DNA of 64,000 nucleotides from Cymbidium sinense (GCA_021442155.1 CM038228.1:88431737-88495736); one strand, 5' to 3'. Counted from the first letter of the stretch, positions 29,001 through 41,910 are shown. Program-made: numbers and translations. The notes: generated from the sequence alone by a model not told the origin.

Positions 29001-32000
29001 TTATTCCATTAATTCATTTCAAATTTCTCCGGTATATTTAGTGGGATGATCTCTATCTCCCTTAATTTTCTTGGGATTTATTGATGAGTTAATTATGAAA
29101 ATCATGTAATGAATCCTTAATCACCCTCTTTATGTAATTAAGGGTAATTAAGCATGTGAACAGTGGTTTACCCCTTTTTTAAGTTAATTAAGCCTTGCTT
29201 AAGTGAAGAAGAGGTTTATGGAATGGATTTGGAGAATTTTTCCTAAGTTATTCCCTAAACCCCTTTCCTTCCTTAATCCAAACTTAATTAAGGGCTAACC
29301 TACTAATCACCTACTTAATTAACTTGATAAAATTTTCAAAATAATTTAGAACTTAATCAATTCATCTTCGGTAGGTGATTAGGTGTTCAATAACCTAAGT
29401 AGCTTAAGAAAATCAAAATCCAACCCACATGTGTGGGAAGGGTTATGAAAGTACTTAAATTAAATCCTTTAACTTAATTAATCACTAATTGTGAGCCAAT
29501 TATATTAGGCCCTTTCTTTCCTAGGTGCATTATTGATTTAAATTCTCTGTGTGATTTTATGCCATACATTGGCTCATAATTATGTGATTAAATATGTTAA
29601 AGTGGAGTAGGTAAGGGATAATTAACACACTTAATTCACACATTAACCTAACCAAAGCATAAAATTAATCTAATCACCTAAAAATTGAACTTAAATAACT
29701 CACACATGGGGGAATGGGTTAGGACCAGCAAACTTATCTCACATTTCTCAAATTAAAATCAAACTCAAATAAAATCCAAACTCTTCTTAAAATAAATTTG
29801 ATTTACTTTAAATAATCTTATTCATAGGATTATCTTTAGGAATTAATTAGGGTGGATGAACTTACATTGCTTTCATCACTTTATTTCTTTCCTAACATGC
29901 TAAATGTATGTCATATGAAATTCATGCATTCATGCTTTTAAAATCAAATTAAAATGAAATGTCTCTTTTATTGCAAATTGCATGTTTTGACTAAAGTAAG
30001 AATATGAATGACTATTATCACTATTAAATCTAAAATTATTTTCAAACCTTATAAATCAATTATCAAAACTAAAAGGTATGCTACTTATAATTATTTATGA
30101 GCTTGCATGTGAGTAAAAATATAAAGATGTGCATAGTGTGACTTTCCTTCTCTTTTCTTTTAGCATGGTTTTGAATAGGATTTGACAAAGTGTATAGTTC
30201 ATTTGAAAAGGACACAACACTTGCTTAAATCCATTCCTATTCATTCCTATGTTATTACTTAAGAAGGACATCCACACTTACACATATAAATTGCATAAAT
30301 AAATCAAACAAACAAACACAAACTTTTGCATTTTTCTTTTTCCATTCATTTCTTTTATACATGTATATGTATTTAAGAAAAGTGGTATATTAGTCTAGAC
30401 AACCTCGAGATTGTGAGGCTTTAAGTAATAAGTAGAACCTTACACCCCACAGTGTTAACAATGGCATCATATTCACTTATTTCTTTATATGTGTGCATAT
30501 GAAAAATGGATAAAAGAATCTCTCTTTTTCTACTTAACAAAATCATGCATCATAAAAATATTCAAATTTCTCAAACAAATTCTCTTAGCATTCATCATTA
30601 AAGTGTACTAAATATTTCTATTATAGTTTGCATATATAGATATGCTTAGGATTCATCCATATTTATGTTACACATGTTGGGAAAGAAATGAAGTAATGTA
30701 TGTTTTGTGATAGTATTTCATTTTACTTAATCTTAAAATATCTTCCTTTTTGAATAAGTTTGTTTAGGAAAAATCTAAACTTAAGATTAACTAAAACACA
30801 TAATAAAATAATCTCTAAACAAAAATAAAATATGAATCTACCTTAAAAATTACTTAAGGTAGGGAGGAAAGAGAAGTTCTCTTCTCTTTTCCTTTATTTA
30901 CAACTTAGTAATTAATTGTAGGATTCACTTAAACTAAATCAAAATATAAAATAAAATCAACCAAAGCAACTAAATCACTTACATGGAACAAACCCTTTAA
31001 GTTGAATATTTTCATTCTTAGAAAACTCAAACCTTAAAGCCTAGCTAAGCATACCACACAAACCTTAAATAGCACACACATTAGGCTAAGTCATCATTTC
31101 TAGCTTTAGGTCAAGGTGGTGCATGGTTTGATGTTTTCTTTTGCTTTGTGATATTTTATTTTATTCTAGATGTTAGGGTACATTTGGGTAGACTAAATGG
31201 TAGGACGATCTTAGTCTAACCATTATCTTCTACAGGGATTGTGCTTAAGGGGCACTGTAATAAAAATATAACTGCTTTTGCTGTGCAGGTGCTTATACCA
31301 CTAAGCATAATCCAAAATAGACCAGGTGGACTTGGTTACCTATTTGTGAGGTGCTAAGTCCAATTTATATATATACATGCGTTAGAATTGTATGGTTTGT
31401 TTGGTTAATCTCTATTTTACAGGTGTTAGTTAGATTATTTTTTTATGTACTTTTGCAATTAGAATTTTGGAATGATTATCATGGGGGATTAGAATGAGCA
31501 TTTGTCATAAGATCATATATTATGTATCATGTGAAGCCTTTGGAGCAACCACCAAACCAAAAGAAGAAGAAAGAAGAAATGAAGAATGAAGACTCCCATA
31601 ACATGAATTCTTTGCTTAATTGTAATTAATTCATTTGCAATCCGGGTTGTATAAGGGTAGCTACCCAATTTGTTTTTCGGGTTTGTGCGGTGGAGCCCGA
31701 CCGTAAATAGTCTTTTATTCTTTTGTGCTAGCTTTATAAATGATTGATGTTTGTTTAGCTTGTGCATTAAGATGGCATCTTTTTCTTAGTTTATTCCTTA
31801 CTTTGATGCCTGGCCTGGATGACGATTAGGCTCTTAGGAAAATAAATTTTCTATCCAATTAAATAACTCAAATTAAAAATAAATAACTCATAACCTCATC
31901 TAAAGCTTAAGTTATAAAATAAGATAAATTGTCTTACTTTTCTAACACCATGCATAAAAAGCATATTATTTCACTCTTGATTAGAGGGCTTCCACCTTTG

Positions 32001-33056
32001 CCAGAGAACTTATCTTGACCTATGAGAGCCATGGTGGAAACACATCTCCTTATATTGATTATTTTTGTCCCATAATCTAATTTCTTATGTATTAGGCATA
32101 TGAATCCTATGAGTCTGTGTCAAATGAATTGTCCAAATAAAAATAAAATATATAAAAAATTGGCATTAGATTTAAGTCATTAAATCATGCCTTACATGAT
32201 CTAGTCTCAGGGAGTGTGTTTAAGGACTTAGTCTCTTTCTAAATAAGCAACAGCTTAGCTATCTTACAAAAGCATTTGACTTGCCTACATATTTTAAAAT
32301 TGTTTGAGGAATTAGTTGGCGGCCACCCCCAGGCTGTTGTAAGTCCAACAGTTAAGTGATTTATCCTCTCTTGTAGAGGTAAACTAAATACCCATTTTTG
32401 CCTTAGAATTAGTGGTGTTTTAGCCCCTCAAAGCTCCCTAGATTTAGGTTGTTGCTACTTCCACAGCTCTGAGCATAAATTCTCACCTCTTAGGCATTTT
32501 GTGACCTTGTATCATAGAATTATAAGGCGTGAATTCTAATAAAAATTTAACTCAAACAAACTAATTCAAATTCAAAAATATAAAGTCCAACCATAGGGTA
32601 GTTTGGGATGCTTACTAAGCTTCCTAGTATCTTAAGCATCCCTTACTTATTTTCATTTTGCTTCGATAAGAACTCCCTCCTCTTGGTCGATCCCACTTGA
32701 CTTTCTAAAATAAACCAATCGATTAATAGTCATACATTTTTGAAATCTTTGGAGACAACAATCATTTACTTTAATCGAGAGTATTCCTAAGGAATCATGT
32801 TCATTATGATGTAATTAACTATTGGAGCTTGCCCCTATAGGAAAATTAACAAACCCAGTTTAAAATAAATCCTATTTTACTTTTCCATGTAAAGTAGGGG
32901 AAGAATCTCTACATTAAAACTCATAGTCCTTAGGAGTCCTTATTAAGGTGATTAGGTCCATTGTATGGAGGTGATCTCTCGAGATAGTACACCTTTCCTC
33001 AAATATTGTACTCGATCACCCTAATAAGAATATATCAGGATCACATGGTGTCCCTA
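26030..33056. repeat. Large non-coding repeat unit C (about 7.0 kb)
   Basis: It starts with the same 'atggacttagcctaaatc' word and 170-bp subrepeats as unit B, then passes through the A-rich tract, a GC-richer patch, one AT-rich module (about 28.85-31.97 kb) and the closing 1.1 kb (31.97-33.05 kb). The close parallels 24.89-26.01 kb: 'agagggcttccacct', 'ctagtctc--aggagtg', 'cttgcctacat', 'aatcgagagtattc', 'aaagtaggggaa'. It is considerably diverged from unit B. No protein-coding frame was found. Units B and C lie head to tail. Confidence 0.6.
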
Positions 33057-33085
33057 TATATTTCTTTCATTTATCCTCTTCAAAA

Positions 33086-33247
33086 AAGATAGATGAAGGT
33101 GGAAATATAATTTCACCACAGTATGCCATCGAGATTGAATTCAAAAACATCCATGGGCTACTAACATTTATGTTCAAATATTTTACCATCAAAAATAATG
33201 AGAAACTTATCAATAAAGTTGCCAACCTTCAAGAGGAAGCTAATTAG
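33086..33247 (+). other. Unrecognised 53-codon open stretch
   Basis: A short open stretch just beyond repeat unit C, ending at a TAG at 33,245. Its composition is mixed and hydrophilic (begins KIDEGGN, ends NLQEEAN), unlike the Ile/Asn/Lys bias of random AT-rich frames here. There is no start codon near its beginning and no domain I recognise. It could be an exon fragment or an old retroelement gag piece, and chance is also possible. Confidence 0.25.
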
Positions 33248-33995
<748 letters not shown>

Positions 33996-34633
33996 TTTCA
34001 TGTATTGTTCATATTATGATCCCTAAAGCAATAATTATAAAAGTCTTCCCAATTTATGATTTAAGTATTTCATGATTATTTGGTCAAAGATATAATGGAG
34101 TTAGTAATATGAGGATAGAGTTTAATGAGTTGAAAACATCAATTCTTAATAAGAATAAGTCAATTTTAGTTATCTTCATTATCTATTAGAAAAAAAATCA
34201 TATTCAAATTAATTTATTTTAAATAAACTTTCAAATTTAATAAATCTTGTTGGTGTTTTATGTAAATGTTGTAAACAACTCATAAAAAAAACAATGAGAT
34301 CTCAAGAGTAGTAGAAAATGATAAACATGTCATATGATAAGGATTAAAGTAAGATATTATTCTCAAAAAAATTGGAGATGCATAGTGATTCACATTATAA
34401 GTCATTTATGAAATTTATATGAATATTTTCCTCAATAATTAATGTTCTGAAAATTATAATAGAGAATGGCATAAGTTCTAAAAAAAATCAAATAGATGTG
34501 AGGCATGCATACTATTGAAATCAATCCAAATTTTTTATTTCTCTTTATCTTAGTTTGGTGAAGATATTCTTAGAATCAATGTTGAATTATTACAAGCATT
34601 ACAAAGAAGGAATCAAAATCTTGTGTATACTAA

Positions 34634-34875
34634 GGGGCCATTTGGGATCACTTTTGTTTTTTTTTTGTTTTTTATTTTATTTTTATGTTATTTTGGAAAT
34701 ATGTTTGTTTAGAGTTTTTTATGTGGTTTTATTTTTTATTTTTAAAACAAAATTATTGTTTTAAAAATACTCATGAGTATTTTAAAAATAATAAGTACAA
34801 TCAAATAAGTTTATTTTAAGTAAAATATAAACAAAATAAAACAAAATAAAAAATAAAAGTGATCCCAAACATGCC
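34634..34875. mobile_element. Tourist-like MITE, 242 bp
   Basis: The left end 'ggggccatttgggatcactt' and the right end 'aagtgatcccaaacatgcc' are close inverted repeats, flanked by TAA on both sides (34,631-34,633 and 34,876-34,878). It is the best-preserved member of the window's Tourist family. A T-rich left half mirrors an A-rich right half. Confidence 0.88.
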
Positions 34876-34878
34876 TAA

Positions 34879-36026
34879 ATATTTAGTTCAATTATCAAAA
34901 ATAAGATATGATAGATAACAATTGAAAATATTTTATTGATATTAATAAAAATATTTTTATTTCAATCAATAATAAATAATTATTCCTTCAATGAATAATA
35001 AGATTGTGGCTCTTGAACATTAATACTATAGAGGTGAAGACATAGCAAATTTATATCAATTTTAAATTTAAATATTCTAAAGAAGTAACTTCAAGAGCTG
35101 AATAATCATTTTATAATGATAAATACAAAACTATTTTTATCTATGAAAAGTTTAAATTTAAAAATATGTTAATTAGGTTAGCACATGTCTATCTATATGA
35201 TTTTGTTTTAATAGATTTAATGATTATTGATAATCAATTAGAAATATTATGAATATACAATTTTATATACAACTTTCATCTCTAAAAAATATTGAGTCTT
35301 AAGAAGCAAATGATTCAAACCAAGAAAACAACTTTATACCATCTTGTTCTCAAATTATTAAAACTATCAATAATTTTGCTCCTTACAACATCAAGTGTTA
35401 AAATTGTTATAAAAAATCAACTATAAAATAGAATTAGAGATAAATAGATTAATGATTATACTTTAATCACCTATGAGAAAGAAATATTAAATAACATCGA
35501 TAAAAATATGATCATTCAACCTTTTCAAAATACTAAATTTAGATGTTATAAATTATAACTTTTTTATTCATTATGAAATATATCATTTTATTTTAATAAT
35601 TTTTAATTAAAAAAATTTTTAAATGCTAATGTGGATCATGAAAAAGGTTAAGAAAATTAAAAATAATAATTTAATTTATACCCTCACTATAACAAATTTT
35701 TGGCTACACCATTATCACCTCTAATGTTGCCTTACCCACAATATAGATAAATAAAAATATATTTTTAACATTTCAAATACATTTCTTTTAATGCCAATAC
35801 ATAAAAAATAATAAAACAATCGCAAATGGGATGCAATAATAAATTATATGATTCATCTAATTTAGCAAGTTAGACTTAGATTGCTTCTAAAGACTAATCT
35901 TTGTATATTCATTTTAAACATTCATTGATGGAATGCTCATAGGTTATATTATTAGTTTTGAACATGAATCATAACCTCTCACTCATTGAATTTCTCTTTT
36001 AAAATCAAATAATTAGTCAAATTCAT

Positions 36027-36089
<63 letters not shown>

Positions 36090-36538
36090 TATAATTATAT
36101 TACTAATCACCTATCTCATGCACTCATAAGAATATTATAGAAAAGAATTTTTCATACATACCACACAATTTCTATATATTTACTTATGAAACATCTAAAT
36201 TTTGATATTAACATTTCTAATCATTTACTTACGAAAAGATGTATACACTTCTAAAGAAAAATAATAGTGATATTTTAACGTGATGATAAAAATTTGAATG
36301 TCATGCATGGAAATACAAAGTTTTAAGTGCTAGATTTATAAATATATATAAGAGCTATGTGATATGTACGTAATATATAAGAAGTATATGGCATGTGTAA
36401 ATTCTTATGCATTTACGTAACTAACAACTAAATATTAATTTTTACTTTTCTAGCACTTTACCGATTAATTAAAAGATGTATTAGATGTGTAAATATATAA
36501 GAAATATGTGATATATAAATGCAAAAAAAAGGCCAAAA

Positions 36539-36540
<2 letters not shown>
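34879..36540. other. Very AT-rich intergenic DNA
   Basis: No gene recognised. It contains a second TA array (36,029-36,093). Some runs at 34.1-35.6 kb look like decayed coding DNA of a mobile element, but no diagnostic motif could be read. Confidence 0.45.
36029..36093. repeat. (TA)n microsatellite
   Basis: About 65 bp of TA repeats with one TG break. Confidence 0.95.

Positions 36541-36585
<45 letters not shown>
36541..36585. repeat. (TA)n microsatellite
   Basis: About 45 bp of TA repeats, about 225 bp downstream of the copper chaperone stop codon. Confidence 0.95.
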
Positions 36586-36589
<4 letters not shown>

Positions 36590-36809
36590 CTAGTGAGGAT
36601 AATTATTAATAAAAACCTCTTACCAAAGGCAAACGGAAAGAACAATCTTTCAAAGGCATAAAATTAGACACAATAATGGGGTAGATTAAAGAGAACACTA
36701 GTGAGCCCAAGATGAATCACTAGCACAAATGTACATACAACACAAACACATTCAGATCAAAGTCACAATCCATGAGCACATGATAATGGAACAAAGTGCT
36801 GATACCAAA

Positions 36810-36982
36810 TCAATCAGTGGCAGAAGCATTAGCAGCAGCAGGAGAGGGTTCTTTGGCTTCTTCTTCCCAGAATGCTGTTTTCTTTCCAGTTTTGGATACT
36901 GTTTGAAGCACAGCATCAGGCTTCACGTTTCCCTTCACAGTTACTTTCTGTTTCTCCAGTTCAATCTCAAAGGAATCGACTC
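36810..36982 (-). CDS. ATX1: Copper chaperone exon 3 and stop
   Basis: 173 nt, completing the split Gly codon and then encoding [17 protein letters not shown]...; it ends with TGA at 36,810-36,812. The acceptor is 'ggtttcag'. It supplies the second half of the HMA fold and the short C-terminal tail. Confidence 0.95.
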
Positions 36983-37434
36983 CTGAAACCAGTAACAGGG
37001 ATCAGGATTTGTTTAAGTACAGGAAGATTGATTTATAAGATGTAATGGAGTTTGTTAGTGTGGCAATTTGAGGGAACAAGATAGAGATTGAATGAGTGAC
37101 CTTCCAACTTTGATAAAACTCTGTTCACAGCACCAACACAGCCTTGGCAGGACATGGCAACTCTGAGGACAACAGTCTGCAAAAAGGAAAAGAAATGTCT
37201 TATAAATAGAAATTGAAACAGAAACGAATATAGCAATGAGATAAATAGAGTATGTAAGTGGCAAAAAACTAGAGGATACTTTAAGTTGAGTGCAATATAT
37301 AAATATTTAATTAATTTTTATGTTAAAGTAATGTCAAAATAGATTTTAAAAAATATAGAAATTATCCTGATTAAAGTTTGATCTGGGTGTTCTGATCCAA
37401 TTTTAATTGAACAAGTGGTGTAGCTAGTTGCTTC

Positions 37435-37485
<51 letters not shown>

Positions 37486-39655
37486 AAGCTAGAGCAACTA
37501 AATTAGATTCTCCAACTTCTCAAAGGCTAGGAAAGTAGGAGGAACATATCCTAAAGCAAAACTTGTTAGGTACTCTGAAGAAAAAAACAGATACTTGTAT
37601 AAAAAATATATATTTTTTAGTCTTTTGGTGAAAATTATAATCACAAATAAGAATAACTTACACTAGTCTTATGCGAGGCCTTCTTGAAACTTCAGCAATA
37701 CTTATATCGTTTCACTTAAAACCCCAATGGTACTACTAATATTTGTCACGAAACTTGGTATATTATCAACTAAGAGTTCTATAATAAACCTTACCAGTAA
37801 TTCCAAATTTCATAACAAATCCTCGCAGTATTGCCAGAGTTTCAATAAACCCAAGCATAAGATCAGGATTAGTTGCCTTTGTTTGAAAATAAGTTTAATT
37901 ATTGATCTTGTTTGAACAATATTACTGTATATAAGTAATGTTTTTAATTTTCACCAAATGACTAAATAAAATGGAGTTTTATACAAAATAATCCCCAAAA
38001 AAAACTATGGAATTTTAAATTACCCCCAACCATCACTTTCTTAGTAGGAAAGAAAAACATACAAGAAAAGAAACAATGAAACATACAAAAACAACAACAA
38101 GCCTTTATCCCACTATGTGGGATAAGCTACATGAATCCTTCTTCTCCATTGTGTCCTATTAAGTGTCAATTTATCATTTTATTCTAATAAATTGAGATCA
38201 TTTTTTATACATTCTAACTAAATCTTTTTAGGTCTACCTCTATTTTTCTTAATATAAAGTAAATCTCATCTCTACTTGGGTCAGCGGTACATCTTCAACC
38301 AAACCATCTAAGACGACTCTCTTTAATCTTATCAACCACTGGAGCTACTCCAACCTTTTCACGTATATATTAATTTTTTTTCAATGCAATTTTTTTAAAG
38401 ATGGTTCAAATTTTAATCCAAATAGGTTGCACCTATTTTGCTACCGCAAAAAAAAAAAAAAAAAAAAAAAACCAACCAAGCCAGCCTATGTTCCCACACC
38501 TTATATAGCCATATTATGAACACATTTTGGATCTAACAAGTCCAACAATCACACCATATTGAAAGAAGAATTCTGATTGTGAAGATAATTTCTTTATGAA
38601 AAAAATATATACGTTAGGGCATCCTCAATGAAGGGTAGTTTGCATGGAACTTCATTCAAATGCTCTACTAGCTATCTGGTTTGATATTGCATAAATAATC
38701 AACTATAAGATTAGAAATAACATGCATGGAAGTAAGAAACAAAACTATACAAAATATAATAGGTTTATCACTCCATCGTAAGACAATATATAAGGAAAAA
38801 AAATAAAGGCCGAAACAAGATTCCAAGGAAACAAAGAATAACACTAAGAGCAAATGGAATAAAAAAAGATTTTAAAAATAAACAGTTACGAATCTAAAGT
38901 TTTAACCATTTCAACTGACATAGAAGAACGCAATAAGAAAAATAACAAATTTAATAAACCGTGAGAGGATTAATATCTCATAACTGTTTAGCGTCAAATA
39001 CTCATAAACTATTTGGTTACTTGTTTCAGGATTTAAGAGTTGTGAAAGGACAAATCTTATATCTTTTAAATTTTGGGAATAGTGAACGATGGGATTTAAC
39101 AATTCAAAATTAAATCAATAACGAATTTATAAAAACACCGGGATATAAAGCCCCAAGATTATGTTTAACAGAATTTAAGATAAATCTGAGTAAGGCATCT
39201 TAGTCTAGTGGTTGAGAGCCTTTGCTCTCAACCAAGAGGTCTTCGGTTCAAACCTTTACACATGTGTGAGTTTGCAGTTAAATTCGCTTAAGTCCCAAAA
39301 AAAATAAGAATTTAAGCTAAATCTTACTTAAATCCTGCCAAAAATAGGATACCAAACAGCCCTGGGTGGATTTTTCTTTAATAGAGTAACACATCTCAGC
39401 AAACGAATATAGAGTACGCGACCAATCAGGCAAGAAAACTACACAAAAACATAAATCCAACATAGAAATCTTGAATTCCAAAAGTAAAATCACAAAAAAA
39501 AAAAAAATTGACGGCGATCAAAGGAATATCATTGGAAATCAAGGAACAAATCGATCAAACAAGGATCAAGCACATATCCCTACAAGAACGGATCAAACGA
39601 TCAAAAAACCTAGCTTTGACAGAGTAATCTAGTTAGTGCAGATTACCTCGGCCAT
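36810..39655 (-). CDS. ATX1: ATX1/CCH-type copper chaperone, three exons, apparently intact
   Basis: A cytosolic copper-binding chaperone that, from the known role of the family, hands Cu(I) to P-type ATPases of the secretory pathway. Exons on the minus strand are 39,655-39,647, 37,176-37,101 and 36,982-36,810. They give 85 residues with GT-AG introns and matching phases (MAE, then [17 protein letters not shown]..., ending ...ANASATD and TGA). The HMA fold is complete: metal-binding MSCQGC at residues 11-16, and the conserved KTGKK at 59-63 followed by TAFW. The tail after residue 70 is a short Ala/Ser stretch, so it resembles ATX1 more than CCH with its long plant extension. The start ATG is the only one that gives the family N-terminus, and it sits three codons before the donor. 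Intron 1 is 2,470 bp and full of mobile-element debris. No lesion was found in the coding parts. Confidence 0.95.
37101..37176 (-). CDS. ATX1: Copper chaperone exon 2 (metal-binding motif)
   Basis: 76 nt, encoding [13 protein letters not shown] and [12 protein letters not shown] plus the first base of a Gly codon. The acceptor is 'tttttgcag' and the donor GTCACT. It carries both copper-ligand cysteines (Cys13 and Cys16). Confidence 0.95.
37436..37481. repeat. (CT)n microsatellite in chaperone intron 1
   Basis: About 45 bp of uninterrupted CT dinucleotides. Confidence 0.97.
37617..37965. mobile_element. MITE-like inverted-repeat element in chaperone intron 1, about 349 bp
   Basis: The left end 'ttagtcttttggtgaaaatt' and the complement of the right end ('tttagtcatttggtgaaaat') form terminal inverted repeats of about 24 bp with few mismatches. 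The interior encodes nothing. I did not identify a clear target duplication, so the superfamily is left open. Confidence 0.65.
38085..38365 (-). mobile_element. RTE-type LINE 3' fragment in chaperone intron 1
   Basis: The plus strand opens with 'acaacaacaagcctttatcc' and continues with 'cactatgtgggataagctac', a well-known plant repeat that is the 3' end of RTE elements with an (ACA)n tail. On the minus strand a short stretch reads [19 protein letters not shown] then RWFG, the conserved C-terminus of RTE reverse-transcriptase polyproteins, then a stop. It is a 5'-truncated dead copy. Confidence 0.8.
38449..38470. repeat. Poly-A tract
   Basis: About 22 A in a row inside chaperone intron 1, possibly the tail of a retroposed sequence. 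The source is not identified. Confidence 0.8.
39189..39306 (+). mobile_element. tRNA-derived SINE with target duplications
   Basis: Contains an A-box-like 'tagtctagtggttgagagcc' and a B-box 'ggttcaaacc' with near-tRNA spacing, then a tRNA-unrelated tail ending in a short A run. Imperfect direct repeats of about 19 bp flank it: 'agaatttaagataaatctg' at 39,170-39,188 and 'agaatttaagctaaatctt' at about 39,307-39,325. It resembles Au-type plant SINEs. The cloverleaf is not complete, so it is not a functional tRNA gene. It lies in the first intron of the copper chaperone. Confidence 0.8.
39647..39655 (-). CDS. ATX1: Copper chaperone exon 1 (coding part, 3 codons)
   Basis: ATG GCC GAG (MAE), immediately followed by the donor GTAATC. 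This tiny coding exon is too short to stand out by reading frame alone. It is assigned because it supplies the usual MA-E start in phase 0 with exon 2 and has a proper donor. Confidence 0.85.
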
Positions 39656-39890
39656 GGCGTGCAACCTCCCGATCCCCAAAAGTCCCCGAAATCGTCGAAA
39701 GAGAACACAAATTACTCGCTTCGCAGGAAGACAAATAACATTCTATAAGCCACGGTCAACTGATCGAAGGCGTCTTTGGGCCGACCCAGTTGGGCGGGTC
39801 AAAAGCCCGACCGCCCAGGACAGTGCTAATTCGTCACGGCTCACGTCCACATTCGATTTGGGTCAAAACTCAAAACCGCATTGATTTATA
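39656..39890 (-). promoter_or_regulatory. Putative promoter and 5' leader of the copper chaperone
   Basis: Upstream of the ATG the DNA becomes GC-rich, with TGGGCC and TTGGGC words (site II-like, 39,765-39,800) and a GC-rich inverted repeat 'gggcgggtc'/'gcccgaccgccc'. A TATATAAAT box in minus orientation lies at about 39,880-39,890. Site II elements are known in promoters of plant housekeeping genes. Its function here is inferred. Confidence 0.5.
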
Positions 39891-41133
39891 TATTAAGAGA
39901 TATTATTAGATGCATATTATTTATAGAATTATATATATATAATTATTTACTTATCTTCCTTGTATATATAATTTATATCTCACAATTTTTTATAATAATA
40001 AAGAGAAATTTTATTACAATATTTATTTATTTACTTTTTCCATTTTTAAGTTGATAATTTATAATATTATATGATTATTATTTTTCCAATTGAGTTTAAG
40101 ATATTTAATAAATTTTATTATTGCATTAATTTATTTTTTTATTTATTTAACATTTTATAATATATATTAATGTTGACATATAGTATAATTATATTATTTA
40201 TAAATATATATATTCATATCTTAATTCTATTCAAATATTATCATGTAACTATTACAAACCATAAATGAGAGGTTAGGTATCATCTAAAAGTAAAAGTCTA
40301 CGATGCCATAATAGCTGAGCTATTATTATCATGAGCACATGAACCATGAAGTCAATGGCACTTTCTTTTCTACATGAATCTCATTATTTTCTCTTCATCT
40401 TTTCTCTTTCATCAGTTCATGTTAGAGAGAGAAATTGAAAAAATAAAATTTCTCTTTGCCTTCCATTTACTTGTATTTTTCGCTCCTTATAAGAGAATCA
40501 TTTCTTGAACTCTCCTATTCTTCGTTTCTCAATATTAGCATTTCACTTTATCGCTATTAAAGCTTAATACTAAGCAGTCCATCTCTAATCATCACCCTGC
40601 TATAAGGCAGCAAAATAATGGTCAATATCCTTAGCAGACGACAACCGTTAAGCCTCCAACTCTCTAATAAAGATTTATTGAGCTTTATATCAACAAGTCA
40701 TCAACTAATATAAGTGTCATTTCAAAAACTACATTCAAACTTTTTTTTAAAAAAACTATGAAGACAAAGTTATATTTTTCAATTTAAACTATTAGAGTAT
40801 AATGACTTATCATAAATTTATGATCTTGACTTTTTTATAAATAAAAAATATTATAATATCAACTATAACTTTTTAGATAATAATTTTCTTCTAACGATAA
40901 CTCAATCATTATATTTTCATACCACTTGCCTCAAACAGACACTAAATCACCTTTCTAGGAAATAAGATTGTCAAAAAAATTCATTTATTTGAAATTTCAT
41001 TACCGTTAAATTAACTTCAGGTAAATAAAAAAGCATATCAATTTCGATTTATAAGCAGTATACAATCCTTTGTCCGATTATGTTTAGCTTGATTTAACTT
41101 GAAATAAAAAATTATATTATATTATTATTATTA

Positions 41134-41135
<2 letters not shown>
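39891..41135. other. Intergenic AT-rich DNA upstream of the copper chaperone
   Basis: No gene, RNA or bounded mobile element recognised. Confidence 0.5.

Positions 41136-41210
<75 letters not shown>
41136..41210. repeat. (TA)n microsatellite
   Basis: About 75 bp of uninterrupted TA repeats. Confidence 0.97.
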
Positions 41211-41212
<2 letters not shown>

Positions 41213-41279
41213 ATTAAGCACAAATTCAATATACAAATTTTTTGAATGATTACATTTTGGTATTTAGTGATCTGGTCAT

Positions 41280-41398
41280 TCAATAATTCGACAAACATGA
41301 AATTTCGAATTATTTCGAATACGAACAAAGCAATTTTCAAACAAGCTGAACATAAATAAAAGTTCGGCTCGCTTAAGTTCAGCTCATTTACACCCTAC
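41280..41398. mobile_element. End of a GGGGTGTAAA-family (hAT-like) element
   Basis: The segment ends 'gttcagctcatttacaccct', and 'gttcggctcgctt' lies just before it. This is the inverted form of the 'gggtgtaaa--gagc' terminus seen at 22,209 and 57,831. The opposite end is not clear; the TA array at 41,136 may lie inside the element. Confidence 0.45.
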
Positions 41399-41819
41399 TG
41401 GGAAGTTACCACCTCTAACAAAGTGGATTTATCAATTCTTGTAGATGACATCTTTCATCATATGCTATGATAACTTGACAATATCTAAGCAAGCTTTTCC
41501 CATGTACAACTAACATGAGAATTGAATTTTATATTAATTTTTCATATGAAATAAGGTTTAATTAAATTTGCAATAATCTTATTTCTTATTGTGGCATTAT
41601 TCTAATCATTGTTTCAACTTATTTCAATCTCAATTTTTTTTTTTTTACTATTCTTATCTTGAGCAAGTTATAGTTTTCATCAAAAAGTGAACATTTTTGC
41701 CTAAACAAAAGTTGGTGAACTACAATTTTTTAACATGTTTTACAAAATCTCATCTTAGATTTGTATTAGCAAAATCCTATACCTTATGATGCCTTGCATC
41801 ACCCCCCACATTTATGAGA

Positions 41820-41910
41820 CTGAAGCCAATAGGCTTGTAACCCAATGATATTGCCTATAATCTCCCAAGTGTAGGTCTAGAGTTTGATCCCTGCAACAAC
41901 AAAAAAATAC
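41820..41910 (+). mobile_element. SINE-like tRNA-derived fragment
   Basis: 'ggcttgtaacccaatgatat' resembles a degenerate A box, followed about 45 bp later by 'gagtttgatccc', a B-box variant, and then 'aacaacaaaaaaat'. This is the layout of a tRNA-derived SINE head. Flanking duplications were not found. Confidence 0.4.

Noticed and set aside
23900..33056. A single LTR retrotransposon with about 2-kb LTRs at 24.0-26.0 and 31.1-33.05 kb
   Set aside because: Homology is not confined to those two blocks; it continues through the modules before them, so a head-to-tail repeat explains the pattern better. No primer-binding site was seen.
34555..34764. 69-codon Phe-rich reading frame
   Set aside because: Lies across the T-rich half of a Tourist-like MITE; composition explains it.
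39189..39306. tRNA gene
   Set aside because: A- and B-box words are present, but there is no complete acceptor stem or cloverleaf, and flanking duplications with an A tail mark it as a SINE.
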